Below, piece after piece: positions 55,045 through 62,925 of a stretch of 64,000 nt of DNA. The notes below the pieces were generated by a model. The model searched no databases, was not told the DNA's origin, and saw nothing but the letters and a program-made list of their open reading frames with translations. The translations under genes and the position numbers were made by a program. How positions within the stretch are numbered: position 1 is the first letter of the stretch; each line of letters begins with the position of its first letter. Source of the stretch: Burkholderiales bacterium Ga0077543 (GTDB lineage: Bacteria > Pseudomonadota > Gammaproteobacteria > Burkholderiales > Burkholderiaceae_C); contig LNET01000073.1 in the NCBI GenBank assembly GCA_001464055.1, positions 1 to 64,000 on the forward strand. Reading direction: 5' to 3'.

Positions 55045-56339
55045 GACATGGCTTTCTGCAAAGGTTGGTCGGTGCCGGGGCGGATCCACAGCATGTAAAG
55101 CAGCGCTGCCGCCACCAGCTTCAGGGCACAGGGCAGCAGGCAGTAGGCGATGGTCAGCGCCTGCAAGGCGCCGGGGTCGGTGGCGCCCGGCGCATAGCCG
55201 AACAATCCCAGCAGCGGCAGGGCGATGCCGGCGGCCAGCGCCAGGTTCAGCTTGGTCGCGAAGTTCCACCAGCCGAAGTAGCCGCCTTCCAGCCTTTCGC
55301 CGTGGCCGGCGCGCTGGATGACGCCGGCCAGCAGCGCGCCGGGCAGGGAGAGGTCGGCGCCCAGCGCGATGCCGCTGGCCACGCAGACGATGACGAAGCC
55401 GGTGACATCACCCGCGCCCAGCATCGTGGCCCAGGCGAAGGTGGCCACGGCCAGCACCATGCCGGCCAGCCAGGTCGGGGCGAGGCCGAAGCGCGAGACG
55501 GCGCGCACCCAAAGAGGCATCGACAACGCGCCCGCAGCGAAGTAGCTGGCCAGGAACAGCGGCTCGAACGCGGGCGCCTGCAGCCTGTCGCGGATGAAAA
55601 ACAGCACCAGCGTCGCCGGCACCGCGCTGGCGACGCCGTTGACCAGATAGATCAACAGCAGCCGCCTGAACGCTGGCGTGCGCAGCGGCTCGGTCATCGA
55701 TGGCAGCTCCACCGGCACGGCGCCGATGCGCGGGCGTGGCGCACGCGCCAGCAGCGCCAGCCCGCCCGCCAGCGCCACCGCGAACACCACCGTGGCCACC
55801 GACAGCCCGGCCACCGAAGGCAGCACGCTGGCCACCAGCACGCCCACCAGGGACAAGCCCTCGCGCCAGGACACGATGCGCGCCCGCTGGCCTTCGTTGC
55901 CCCCCAGCCGTGCGCCCCAGGCCTGGTGCAGCACCGTCACCACGCTGAAGCTCAGATAGGTGACGGCCAGCAGCACCGCACACCACACCAGCAGCGCCTG
56001 CTGGCCCTCGACCGGCGGAAAGAACAGCCCGCGAAAGCCCAGCGCCAGCACGATGGCTGCCGCCAGGGCGAAGCCCAGCACGCGCCGCACCGAGTGCGTG
56101 AACCACCCGTCGACCCAGCGACCGATCCAGGGGTCGGCCACGGCGTCGAGCAATCGCGCGCCGAGCAGCAGCGCGCCCAGCGTCGCCAGCGGAATGCCGA
56201 AAGCGCTGGCGTAATGGTTGGGCAGGATCACGTACAGCGGCAGCGCCACGAACGCCAGCGGCAGGCCCAGCCCGCCATAGGACACGCCCTGCAGCCAGCC
56301 ACCGCGCCAGGCGGTCGGGGCGCCGCCGGCGGGTGTCAC
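55041..56339 (-). CDS. MFS transporter (GPH-like)
   Basis: 432 residues, twelve predicted helices. The N-terminal half has LLDAVADPWIGRWVDGW near 62-78, the form of motif A seen in the glycoside-pentoside-hexuronide subgroup. Central loop about 190-215. In this operon it may move a lipid precursor or protect against a product. Start is GTG 56339, overlapping the chalcone-isomerase-like stop as GTGA. Confidence 0.85.
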   Translation of the reverse strand: MTPAGGAPTAWRGGWLQGVSYGGLGLPLAFVALPLYVILPNHYASAFGIPLATLGALLLGARLLDAVADPWIGRWVDGWFTHSVRRVLGFALAAAIVLALGFRGLFFPPVEGQQALLVWCAVLLAVTYLSFSVVTVLHQAWGARLGGNEGQRARIVSWREGLSLVGVLVASVLPSVAGLSVATVVFAVALAGGLALLARAPRPRIGAVPVELPSMTEPLRTPAFRRLLLIYLVNGVASAVPATLVLFFIRDRLQAPAFEPLFLASYFAAGALSMPLWVRAVSRFGLAPTWLAGMVLAVATFAWATMLGAGDVTGFVIVCVASGIALGADLSLPGALLAGVIQRAGHGERLEGGYFGWWNFATKLNLALAAGIALPLLGLFGYAPGATDPGALQALTIAYCLLPCALKLVAAALLYMLWIRPGTDQPLQKAMS

Positions 56340-56917
56340 CGCGTGCCGGCGCTGGCGCCGCCGAGCAAGGCGTCGCGCATGGCGGGTTCGCTGGTGCGGG
56401 CCGATAGCCAGATGCCGAAGAACCAGCGCGCGAATTCCGCGTCGCGCACCTCGCCCTTGAGCTGGCCGTTGATGAAGAAGCGGGCACCGTCACCGGGCAG
56501 GTGCACGCCGGTGATGCGGTCGCCGGGCCCCACGTCCGGGAATATGCGCGTCATCTCGCCCAGCCAGCGTTCAGCCGTCGCCGCGGCAATGTCGCCCTGG
56601 CGGCGCATTTCGGTCAGGGAACGTTCGGCGATGGCCTTGCCGTCGAGCTTGCGCAGGTACTGCAGTTCCAGCGCCAGCGGCGCCGTGCGCCACTGCTCGG
56701 GGCCGGTGGCCGCCGGGGACCACAGCCGCGCGTCGTAGACCTGGAAGCCAAACACCCGCAGGCGGCCGCTGCCTCGCAGTTGCGCACCGGGCAGTTCGGC
56801 GGCCACTTCGGACGGCAAAACGGTGGCCCGTGCCGGCAGGCCGGGGCCCAGGGCCAGTGCGGCCAGGCCCAGCAGCCACCGGCGACGGCTCGCACCCTTG
56901 ACGGCGGGCTGCTTCAC
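56336..56917 (-). CDS. Chalcone-isomerase-like protein, exported
   Basis: 193 residues. Twin-arginine-like N-terminus (RRRWLLGLAALALGPGLPARA). The fold is that of chalcone-isomerase-like proteins: GSGRLRVFGFQVYDARLWSP, LELQYLRKLDGKAIAERSL, GARFFINGQLKGEVRDAEFA, RWFFGIWLSARTSEPAMRDA. Related plant proteins bind fatty acids, so a lipid-binding role is plausible. GTG start overlaps the CFA stop by 4 nt. Confidence 0.84.
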   Translation of the reverse strand: MKQPAVKGASRRRWLLGLAALALGPGLPARATVLPSEVAAELPGAQLRGSGRLRVFGFQVYDARLWSPAATGPEQWRTAPLALELQYLRKLDGKAIAERSLTEMRRQGDIAAATAERWLGEMTRIFPDVGPGDRITGVHLPGDGARFFINGQLKGEVRDAEFARWFFGIWLSARTSEPAMRDALLGGASAGTR

Positions 56918-58158
56918 GGCCGGCGCAGCGTGAACTGCATGACGTTGGTATTGCCGGTGGCGAACGCCGCTTCGCAGTAGGCCAGGTAGAACTCCCAGAT
57001 GCGCATGAAGCGGGTGTCGAAACCGAGCTGCCGCACCTGGCGGTCCTGAGCCATGAAGCTGGCACGCCAGCGGCGCAGTGTCTCGGCGTAATCGCGGCCG
57101 AAGGCGAGTTCGGTCACCACCTGCAGCCCGGCCTTGGCCGCCTCGGCGCGGAAGGCCTCCGGGCTGGGCAGCAGGCCGCCGGGGAAGATGTACTGCTGGA
57201 TGAAGTCGGTGCTCTTCAGGTACCGCGCAAAGAGGTCGTCGCGGATGGTGATGGTCTGGATGCAGGCGCGGCCGCCGGGCTTGAGCTTGTCGCGCAGGGT
57301 GGCGAAATAGCCGGTCCAGTACTCGCGGCCGACGGCTTCGAACATCTCGATCGACGCGATCGCGTCGAAGGGCTCGTCCTGGATGTCGCGATAGTCCTGC
57401 AGGCGCAGGTCGGCATTCGCGGCCTGGCCCTTGGCGGCCAGGCGCTCATGGGCCCAGGCCAGTTGTTCGCTGGACAGCGTGACACCCGTCACCTTCGCCC
57501 CGAACTCGACCGAGGCGGTTTCGGCCAGCGCACCCCAGCCGCAGCCGATCTCGAGCACGCGGTCGCCCGGCTGCACCAGGCATTCACGCAGCGCGCGGCG
57601 CACCTTCGCGGCCTGTGCGTCGGCCATGGGCCGGGTCAGGTCGCCTTCGAAGAGCGCGCTGCTGTAGTTCATCGTCTCGTCCAGCCAGAGCTTGTAGAAC
57701 GGGTTGCCGATGTCGTAATGCGCGTGGATGTTCTTGGCCGAGCCCCGCCGCGAATTGCGGTGCAGCAGATGCTTCACGCGGTAGGCCAGGCTGCCCCACC
57801 AAGTGCCGTAGATGACCGATTCGATGGCGTCGCGGTTGGCAATGAACAGTTCCAGCAGCGCCACCAGGTCGGGCGTGGTCCAGTGGCCGGCAATGTAGCT
57901 TTCGGCAAATCCGATGTCGCCGCTTTTCAGCGCGGCGCTGCAGGTGTCCCAGCTGACGAGGCGCATTGCCGCGCGGCGGCCGCCTTCGACCGGCTGGCCG
58001 AAGTGGACCTGGCTGCCGTCGGGCAACTGCACGTCGAGCGTGCCGCCCCGGATGTTCTTCAGCAGGCCGAACACGGCGCGTGCCGCAGCCGGGGCCGATG
58101 CGGGCAGGGCGAAGTCGGAAGCGGCGGTACTGGAGGTGGTGGAGGAGGTCGTCGTCAT
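56914..58158 (-). CDS. CFA-type fatty-acid methyltransferase
   Basis: About 414 residues of the cyclopropane-fatty-acyl-phospholipid synthase family. N-terminal lipid-binding domain (about 1-130), then SAM-binding VLEIGCGWGALAETAS near 195-210, YDIGNPFYKLWLDETMNYSS near 155-174 and YIFPGGLLPSPEAF. Transfers a methyl or methylene group from SAM to an unsaturated phospholipid chain. It could be a classical CFA synthase or a C-methyltransferase of the UfaM/FufM kind; the sequence alone does not decide. The start at 58158 (MTTTSS) is preferred to TTG 58194. Confidence 0.88.
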   Translation of the reverse strand: MTTTSSTTSSTAASDFALPASAPAAARAVFGLLKNIRGGTLDVQLPDGSQVHFGQPVEGGRRAAMRLVSWDTCSAALKSGDIGFAESYIAGHWTTPDLVALLELFIANRDAIESVIYGTWWGSLAYRVKHLLHRNSRRGSAKNIHAHYDIGNPFYKLWLDETMNYSSALFEGDLTRPMADAQAAKVRRALRECLVQPGDRVLEIGCGWGALAETASVEFGAKVTGVTLSSEQLAWAHERLAAKGQAANADLRLQDYRDIQDEPFDAIASIEMFEAVGREYWTGYFATLRDKLKPGGRACIQTITIRDDLFARYLKSTDFIQQYIFPGGLLPSPEAFRAEAAKAGLQVVTELAFGRDYAETLRRWRASFMAQDRQVRQLGFDTRFMRIWEFYLAYCEAAFATGNTNVMQFTLRRP

Positions 58159-58202
58159 GGCCGGCAGGTGGGGGCTTGTCGGGTGGGTGAGCAATGTGTG
58201 GG

Positions 58203-58970
58203 TCAGCGCGAAATGAAGGCCTGGGGCGGTGCCGGCTTACTGAAGAACGGTACGCGCTTGATCCACAACTGCAGAGCATGCCAGTGGATGCGCATCAGCA
58301 CACCCAGGGTCATCAGCGGCATGCCGAAGAAGGCGCGGCGCACGGCAGCCCCGTCCAGGGGCTGCAGGCGGCCGCTGACGCTGGTCTGCAGCAGCGCGCC
58401 GGAGTCGTCGTCGTGGTCGATGCGCGCCACGGTACGGTCGGCCGTGCGCATGAAGCGGAAGCGGTACCGGCCCTCGACCGCGCAGAACGGCGAGACGTGG
58501 AAGACCTTCTGCGCCTGCAGCTCGCGGCCCAGGGCGACATCGGGTCCGGCCAGCAAGTAGCAATGGCGTTCGCCGAACGTGTTGTTCACTTCGGCGACGA
58601 TGGCCGCCAGCCTGCCGTCGCCGCGGTGGCAATACCAGAAGCTCACGGGCTTGAAGACGAAGCCCAGCACACGCGGGTAGCAGTGCAGCCAGACCTCGCC
58701 TCGGTCTTCGCCGGGCATGAACACGCCTTCCTGGTCGAGCACCTCGTCCAGCCAGGCCAGTGCGTCCGTGCGGCCGTCACCATGGTCGGCGTCGTGGAAA
58801 CTGAGCAGACCGCGCCCGTTGCGCTGCAGCGCGGGTTCGGGCGTGGCACGCAGCGCGCGCATCGGCAGCATCAGGAAGTAAGTGGGGTAGGCGAAGGCAT
58901 GATCCCGCGGGCGCAGGCGGCGATGCCGCACCTCGCCGGTGCCGATCAGCGCCCGCGGGATGCCGGTCAT
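58203..58970 (-). CDS. DUF1365 protein
   Basis: 255 residues. Family blocks RHRRLRPRDHAFAYPTYFLM near 15-34, HCYPRVLGFVFKPVSFWYCH near 107-126, and AEVNNTFGERHCYLL near 135-150. DUF1365 genes are almost always next to a COG2907-type flavoprotein and a CFA-type methyltransferase; the biochemical role is unknown. ATGA overlap with the flavoprotein stop, 44 nt gap to the methyltransferase. Confidence 0.87.
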   Translation of the reverse strand: MTGIPRALIGTGEVRHRRLRPRDHAFAYPTYFLMLPMRALRATPEPALQRNGRGLLSFHDADHGDGRTDALAWLDEVLDQEGVFMPGEDRGEVWLHCYPRVLGFVFKPVSFWYCHRGDGRLAAIVAEVNNTFGERHCYLLAGPDVALGRELQAQKVFHVSPFCAVEGRYRFRFMRTADRTVARIDHDDDSGALLQTSVSGRLQPLDGAAVRRAFFGMPLMTLGVLMRIHWHALQLWIKRVPFFSKPAPPQAFISR

Positions 58971-60295
58971 GCGGCGGCCAGGGCGGGCTGATTCGCCGCG
59001 TCCTCGCCGTGCCAGCGTTGCTGCAGCCTGGCCACCACGTCCTGGGCCGACATCAGGCCATCTTCGTGAAAGCCGTAGCGCGTCCAGGCGCCGCAGAACG
59101 AGACGCCGGCACGGGCTTGAATGTCAGGCAGCCGGCGCTGGGCGTCGATCGCCGCCCGGTCGAATACCGGATGGCTGTATTCCCAGGCACCGAGAACCCG
59201 GGCTGGGTCGGGCGGGCGGGACGGGTCGGGATTGAGCGACACCACCACCGGCTGTTCCCAGGGCAGGGGCTGCAGGCGGTTGATCAGGTAGTGCAGGCAC
59301 ACCGCCGCCTGCTCGCGCTGGACATGGGCAGCCCGGGCATAGTTCCAGGCTGCCCAGGCCAGCCTGCGGCGTGGCAGCAGGCTTGGATCGGTGTGCAGCA
59401 CGGCGCGATTCGGGTGGTAACGCACGGCACCCAGCACCGCGCGCTCGTCGGGCTGGGCGTCAGCCAGAAGGGCCAGGCTCTGGTCGCTATGACAGGCCAG
59501 CACGGCGTGGTCGAAGCGTTCTTCACCCAGGCTGGTGGCCAGCATCACCGCCCGGCCGTCTTCGATGCGTCGCAACGAGCGCACGGGCGTGTTCAGCCGG
59601 GCGTCTGGAATGCCGGCAAGCAGCTTGGCCACGTAATGCTTCGCGCCGCCGCGCACGGTATGCCACTGGGGCCGGTCGGCCACCTGGATGAGGCCGTGGT
59701 TGTGGCAGAAGCGGATCATCGTGGCGACTGGGAACTGCAGCATCTGATCGGTGGGGCAGGACCAGATGCAGCCGATCATCGGCAGGAAATAGCCGTCGCG
59801 GAAGCGCTGGCCGAAAGCCTCGCGGTCCAGGAAGCTGCCGATGGGCTCGGCCAGTTCGGCATCCTGCCCGCGGCTGGCCAGTCCCGTGCACAGCTTGTTG
59901 AACCGCAGGATGTCGGCCAGCATGCCCAGGAAGCGGGGCTTGAGCAGATTGCTGCGCTGGGCGAAGACGGTGTTGAGATTGCATCCGCTCCACTCCAAGC
60001 CTGGCGCCTGCACCGAAAACGACATTTCCGACGCGGCCGTGTCCACGCCCAGCGTCTGGAACAGCTTCACCAGTTGCGGGTAGGTGCGGTGGTTGAAGAC
60101 CAGGAAACCCGTGTCCACACCATGGGTGACCGCTTCGCCCCCGGGGCCGGGCAGGGTGATGTCCACGGTGTGGGTGTGGCCGCCGAAGTAGTCGCCGGCT
60201 TCGAACAGCGTGACCCGGGTCTGCGGCCGGGCGGCCAGCGCATGGGCACTGGCCAGGCCCGAAATGCCGGAACCAATGACGGCCACGTGCTTCAT
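58967..60295 (-). CDS. NAD(P)/FAD-dependent oxidoreductase, COG2907 type
   Basis: 442 residues. N-terminal FAD-binding VAVIGSGISGLASAHALA at 4-21 and the second Glu block TLFEAGDYFGGHTHT. C-terminal blocks are FCGAWTRYGFHEDGLMSAQD and FDHAVLACHSDQSLALLAD. Related to amine oxidases and phytoene-desaturase-type enzymes, consistent with a fatty-acid desaturase. First gene of the operon. GGAGG lies 5 nt before ATG 60295. Catalytic specificity is inference. Confidence 0.88.
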   Translation of the reverse strand: MKHVAVIGSGISGLASAHALAARPQTRVTLFEAGDYFGGHTHTVDITLPGPGGEAVTHGVDTGFLVFNHRTYPQLVKLFQTLGVDTAASEMSFSVQAPGLEWSGCNLNTVFAQRSNLLKPRFLGMLADILRFNKLCTGLASRGQDAELAEPIGSFLDREAFGQRFRDGYFLPMIGCIWSCPTDQMLQFPVATMIRFCHNHGLIQVADRPQWHTVRGGAKHYVAKLLAGIPDARLNTPVRSLRRIEDGRAVMLATSLGEERFDHAVLACHSDQSLALLADAQPDERAVLGAVRYHPNRAVLHTDPSLLPRRRLAWAAWNYARAAHVQREQAAVCLHYLINRLQPLPWEQPVVVSLNPDPSRPPDPARVLGAWEYSHPVFDRAAIDAQRRLPDIQARAGVSFCGAWTRYGFHEDGLMSAQDVVARLQQRWHGEDAANQPALAAA

Positions 60296-60310
60296 GTCGG
60301 CCTCCATCGG

Positions 60311-60336
60311 CCGACAGGCTCAAGAAAAGCTGTCGG
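60311..60336 (-). other. Hairpin in operon 5' leader
   Basis: CCGACAG-N12-CTGTCGG, 7-bp perfect stem, 15 nt upstream of the operon's first start codon. The GGAGG ribosome-binding site sits between it and the ATG. Could influence translation. Confidence 0.4.
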
Positions 60337-60691
60337 GCAGCGCCCCCGGGCCAAGGAGGGAGGGAGGGAGGAGGAGAAGTAGCACCCGGGGATTTCAGGC
60401 GACGGGGTCACCCGTCTGCGCGACAGAAAAAATCCTGCGGCGGTTGGCGCTGCATTGGTTGACGCTTGGTGCAGCAAACCCACTCGCGTGAGCCTTCTGA
60501 CGGACGGCCGCCATGAAAGTTCCCGCATGTCGTCCCGCGCGTCGCCGACGGCAGGCGCGGCGACGATCGCAAGGTCGGTTCTGGCAAGGCAGCTTCGTTC
60601 GAACGGGGGCATGGCGGGCGTATACGCAAAAAGTGCTGTTCCGGGTGAAGGGCATGTGCTGCGATGCAGACCCGCCGGTATTCTCGCGTGA

Positions 60692-60720
60692 ACTAAACAG
60701 TCACAAAGCGACTGTACAGT
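60692..60720. promoter_or_regulatory. Repeated ACTGTnnAGT operator-like pair
   Basis: Perfect 10-nt palindrome ACTGTACAGT at 60711-60720; ACTAAACAGT at 60692-60701 reads ACTGTTTAGT on the minus strand. The two 10-mers have a 19-nt period (8 of 10 identical). The overlapping ACAGTC-N7-GACTGT inverted repeat lies at 60697-60715. Candidate binding site of the MerR/B12 regulator. Confidence 0.5.
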
Positions 60721-60880
60721 ATCTCACTCCGGTGTGTCCACTGGCCAGCGCGAAAAGAGTGGCGATCCAGGTCTACGCTGTCCTGTTCAAAGGACGATCC
60801 CTGCCCTATTATCGAATTGCGAAGTTGCCCGCGCATCGGCTTTGTCCAGGACAATACGCCATGACTTCCTTCGCCGCGCG

Positions 60881-61921
60881 ATGATGGGCAACCCCGAATT
60901 CCCACCTGTCGTACCGACGACACCGCCCCTCTCGCCGGTTCCTGGCGGCGCTCCGACCGGCACCGAGATGAACGACCGAAACCGGCTGACGCCGATCACC
61001 TTCTCGATTGCCGCCGTGGAACGCGATACCGGCTTGAGCAAGGACACGCTGCGCGTCTGGGAGCGACGCTACGGCTTCCCGACACCGGGTCGCGACGATC
61101 TGGACGAACGCGCCTACACGATGGACCAGGTCGAGAAGCTTCGGCTCATCAAGCGCCTGCTCGACGCCGGTCATCGCCCTGGCCGTGTCGTGCCGCTGCC
61201 TTTCGACGAACTGCTGGGCCTGGGTGGCGCTGGCCGCGACGCCAGCGCGCAGCTGGCCGAGATGCCGGCCGCGACTGGCGACCTGCCGTCCTACATCTCG
61301 CTGATCCGTGCCCACGACGGGCCGGGGTTGCGCGTGGCGCTGACTCGCGCGCTGTCGCGCAATGGCGTGGCTGGGTTCATCAGCCAGGTGGTCGGCCCGC
61401 TGAATGCGATGGTGGGCGACGCCTGGCTGCGCGGGCAGATGGAGATCTTCGAAGAGCACCTGTACACGGAGATGGTGCAGGTGGTGCTGCGCCAGGCCAT
61501 CGCCAGCCTGCCCGAAGCCACGCCAAGCAGCGCGCCACGGGTGTTGCTCACCACATTCCCTGGCGAGCCGCACGGCCTTGGCCTGCTGATGGCCGAGGCC
61601 ATGTTTTCCCTGGAAGGCTGCGCCTGCACTTCGTTGGGGGTGCAGACGCCGCTGTGGGACACCGTGCTGGCCGCCAGCGCCCACCGCAGCGACATCGTGG
61701 CACTCAGCTTCACGGGCTGCATGAACCCGAACGCCGTCGTCGACGGACTGGTCGAGATCCGCCAGAAACTGCCCGAGCGCGTTCGCGTCTGGGCTGGTGG
61801 CAGTGCGCCTGTGCTCTTCCGCCGTCGTGTCGACGGCGTCCAGCCCATGCCCAGGCTGGAAGACCTGCCCGGCCAGGTGCGCCAATGGCGCCAGACCTCT
61901 GACCTGCCCGGTCCGGGCTGA
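60881..61921 (+). CDS. MerR-family B12-binding photoreceptor regulator (CarH/LitR type)
   Basis: About 346 residues. A Pro-rich N-terminal tail (1-30) is followed by a MerR HTH (about 36-95: FSIAAVERDTGLSKDTLRVW, ERRYGFPTP) and a cobalamin-binding module. The helical cap has W-x9-E-H in AWLRGQMEIFEEH and the Rossmann part has E-x-H-x2-G in FPGEPHGLG (His as the expected lower axial ligand), then SFTGCMNP and WAGGSAP. These are the residues known to bind adenosylcobalamin in CarH/LitR, whose dark tetramer represses and is released by light. The start could also be ATG 60968 (MNDRNRLTP). It is divergent from the lipid operon, its probable target. Confidence 0.9.
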   Translation: MMGNPEFPPVVPTTPPLSPVPGGAPTGTEMNDRNRLTPITFSIAAVERDTGLSKDTLRVWERRYGFPTPGRDDLDERAYTMDQVEKLRLIKRLLDAGHRPGRVVPLPFDELLGLGGAGRDASAQLAEMPAATGDLPSYISLIRAHDGPGLRVALTRALSRNGVAGFISQVVGPLNAMVGDAWLRGQMEIFEEHLYTEMVQVVLRQAIASLPEATPSSAPRVLLTTFPGEPHGLGLLMAEAMFSLEGCACTSLGVQTPLWDTVLAASAHRSDIVALSFTGCMNPNAVVDGLVEIRQKLPERVRVWAGGSAPVLFRRRVDGVQPMPRLEDLPGQVRQWRQTSDLPGPG

Positions 61922-61922
61922 G

Positions 61923-61944
61923 TGACCCCGGCTTGGCCGGGTCA
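61923..61944 (+). terminator. Hairpin after the MerR gene
   Basis: TGACCCcGGC-TT-gGCCGGGTCA, a GC-rich stem with a one-base bulge, 2 nt after the stop codon. No T-run. Probably separates the regulator from the diiron gene. Confidence 0.45.
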
Positions 61945-61954
61945 TGCGTAAGTG

Positions 61955-61987
61955 CTTGTCGGATTCATGACAAGGCCTGCCTAGAAT
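61955..61987 (+). promoter_or_regulatory. Promoter with inverted repeat before diiron gene
   Basis: CTTGTC-N8-GACAAG (61955-61974) inverted repeat followed by TAGAAT (61982-61987), a -10 candidate 27 nt before the ATG. TTGTCG inside the repeat is a poor -35 at 20 nt. The repeat could be an operator. It differs from the ACTGTACAGT element upstream of the MerR gene. Confidence 0.45.
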
Positions 61988-62014
61988 TGGGTCTTCTTGG
62001 CAAGGTTGGACGCG

Positions 62015-62902
62015 ATGCTGTACCCCGAACTCTTCAAGCAACTGGAAGCGGTGCGCTGGAGCATGGACACCGACATCCCCTGGGACAGCTTCCAGCCCGC
62101 GCTGCTGACCGAAGAGCAGGCGCAGACCATCAAGATGAACGCCATCACGGAATGGGCTGCCTTGCCCGCGACCGAGATGTTCCTGCGCGACAACCGCGGC
62201 GACAGCGACTTCAGTGCCTTCATGAGCGTGTGGTTCTTCGAAGAGCAGAAGCACTCGCTGGTGCTGATGGAATATCTGCGGCGCTTCCGACCCGATCTCG
62301 TGCCTACTGAAGAAGAACTGCACTCAGTGCGCTTCGAATTCGACCCCGCCCCGGCGCTGGAAACGCTGATGCTGCATTTCTGCGGCGAAATCCGCCTGAA
62401 CCACTGGTACAGGCGCGCTGCCGAATGGCACAGCGAGCCCGTCATCAAGACGATCTACGAAACCCTGGCCCGCGACGAGGCCCGCCATGGTGGCGCCTAC
62501 CTGCGCTACATGAAGCGTGCCATGGGCAAGTTCGGTGACGAGGCGCGCGCTGCCTTCGCCAAGGTCGGTGTCCTGATGGCCAGTGCACGCCGCACCGCCA
62601 AGGCCTTGCACCCGACCAACCTGCACGTCAATGTCAGCCTGTTCCCGCGCGACACCATCCAGAGCCGACTGCCCAACCCGGAATGGCTGGAGCAGTGGCT
62701 GGACAAGCAGATCCAGTTCGACGCGGTCTGGGAGAACAAGGTCGTCGACCGCATCCTGCACAACATGAGCCTGCTGATGGAGCGCAGCTTCACCAGCGTG
62801 CAGGAGCTGAACAGGTTCCGCAAGGAAATGGCGAGCAAGCTGGCTGCCAACGCAGTCCAGACGGCCCACGCGGGCAACGGGCCTTCCCCGGCCGGAGCCT
62901 GA
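62015..62902 (+). CDS. Ferritin-like diiron protein, acyl-ACP desaturase-related
   Basis: 295 residues, cytoplasmic, all-helical. Two diiron motifs: VWFFEEQKHSLVLM (EExxH, about 77-84) and TLARDEARHGGAYLRY (DExRH, about 150-155), with single Glu ligands in ITEWAALPATEMF and MLHFCGEIRLNH. The pattern is that of soluble acyl-ACP desaturases and ribonucleotide-reductase-like diiron oxygenases. Start at 62015, with GGA 4 nt upstream; TTG 61997 is an in-frame alternative. Position beside the B12 regulator suggests it oxidises the fatty-acid chain in the same system. Confidence 0.85.
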   Translation: MLYPELFKQLEAVRWSMDTDIPWDSFQPALLTEEQAQTIKMNAITEWAALPATEMFLRDNRGDSDFSAFMSVWFFEEQKHSLVLMEYLRRFRPDLVPTEEELHSVRFEFDPAPALETLMLHFCGEIRLNHWYRRAAEWHSEPVIKTIYETLARDEARHGGAYLRYMKRAMGKFGDEARAAFAKVGVLMASARRTAKALHPTNLHVNVSLFPRDTIQSRLPNPEWLEQWLDKQIQFDAVWENKVVDRILHNMSLLMERSFTSVQELNRFRKEMASKLAANAVQTAHAGNGPSPAGA

Positions 62903-62925
62903 CAGCCCGACCGAGGGCTGCCCGG

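Larger units (their letters stand above)
60296..60880. promoter_or_regulatory. 585-nt divergent control region of lipid operon and MerR gene
   Basis: No convincing gene in this stretch: short ORFs here have no homology signal or ribosome-binding site. It holds a 7-bp hairpin (60311-60336), a 27-nt all-purine tract (60353-60379) made of GGGA repeats, the ACTGTACAGT operator-like pair (60692-60720), and a TATTAT -10 candidate for the regulator at 60807-60812. The length is unusual for this gene-dense window, suggesting complex regulation or a small RNA. Confidence 0.6.

Noticed and set aside
60513..60884. Small open frames in the 585-nt divergent region
   Set aside because: No ribosome-binding site, no homologous motif, and atypical composition; treated as non-coding control region.
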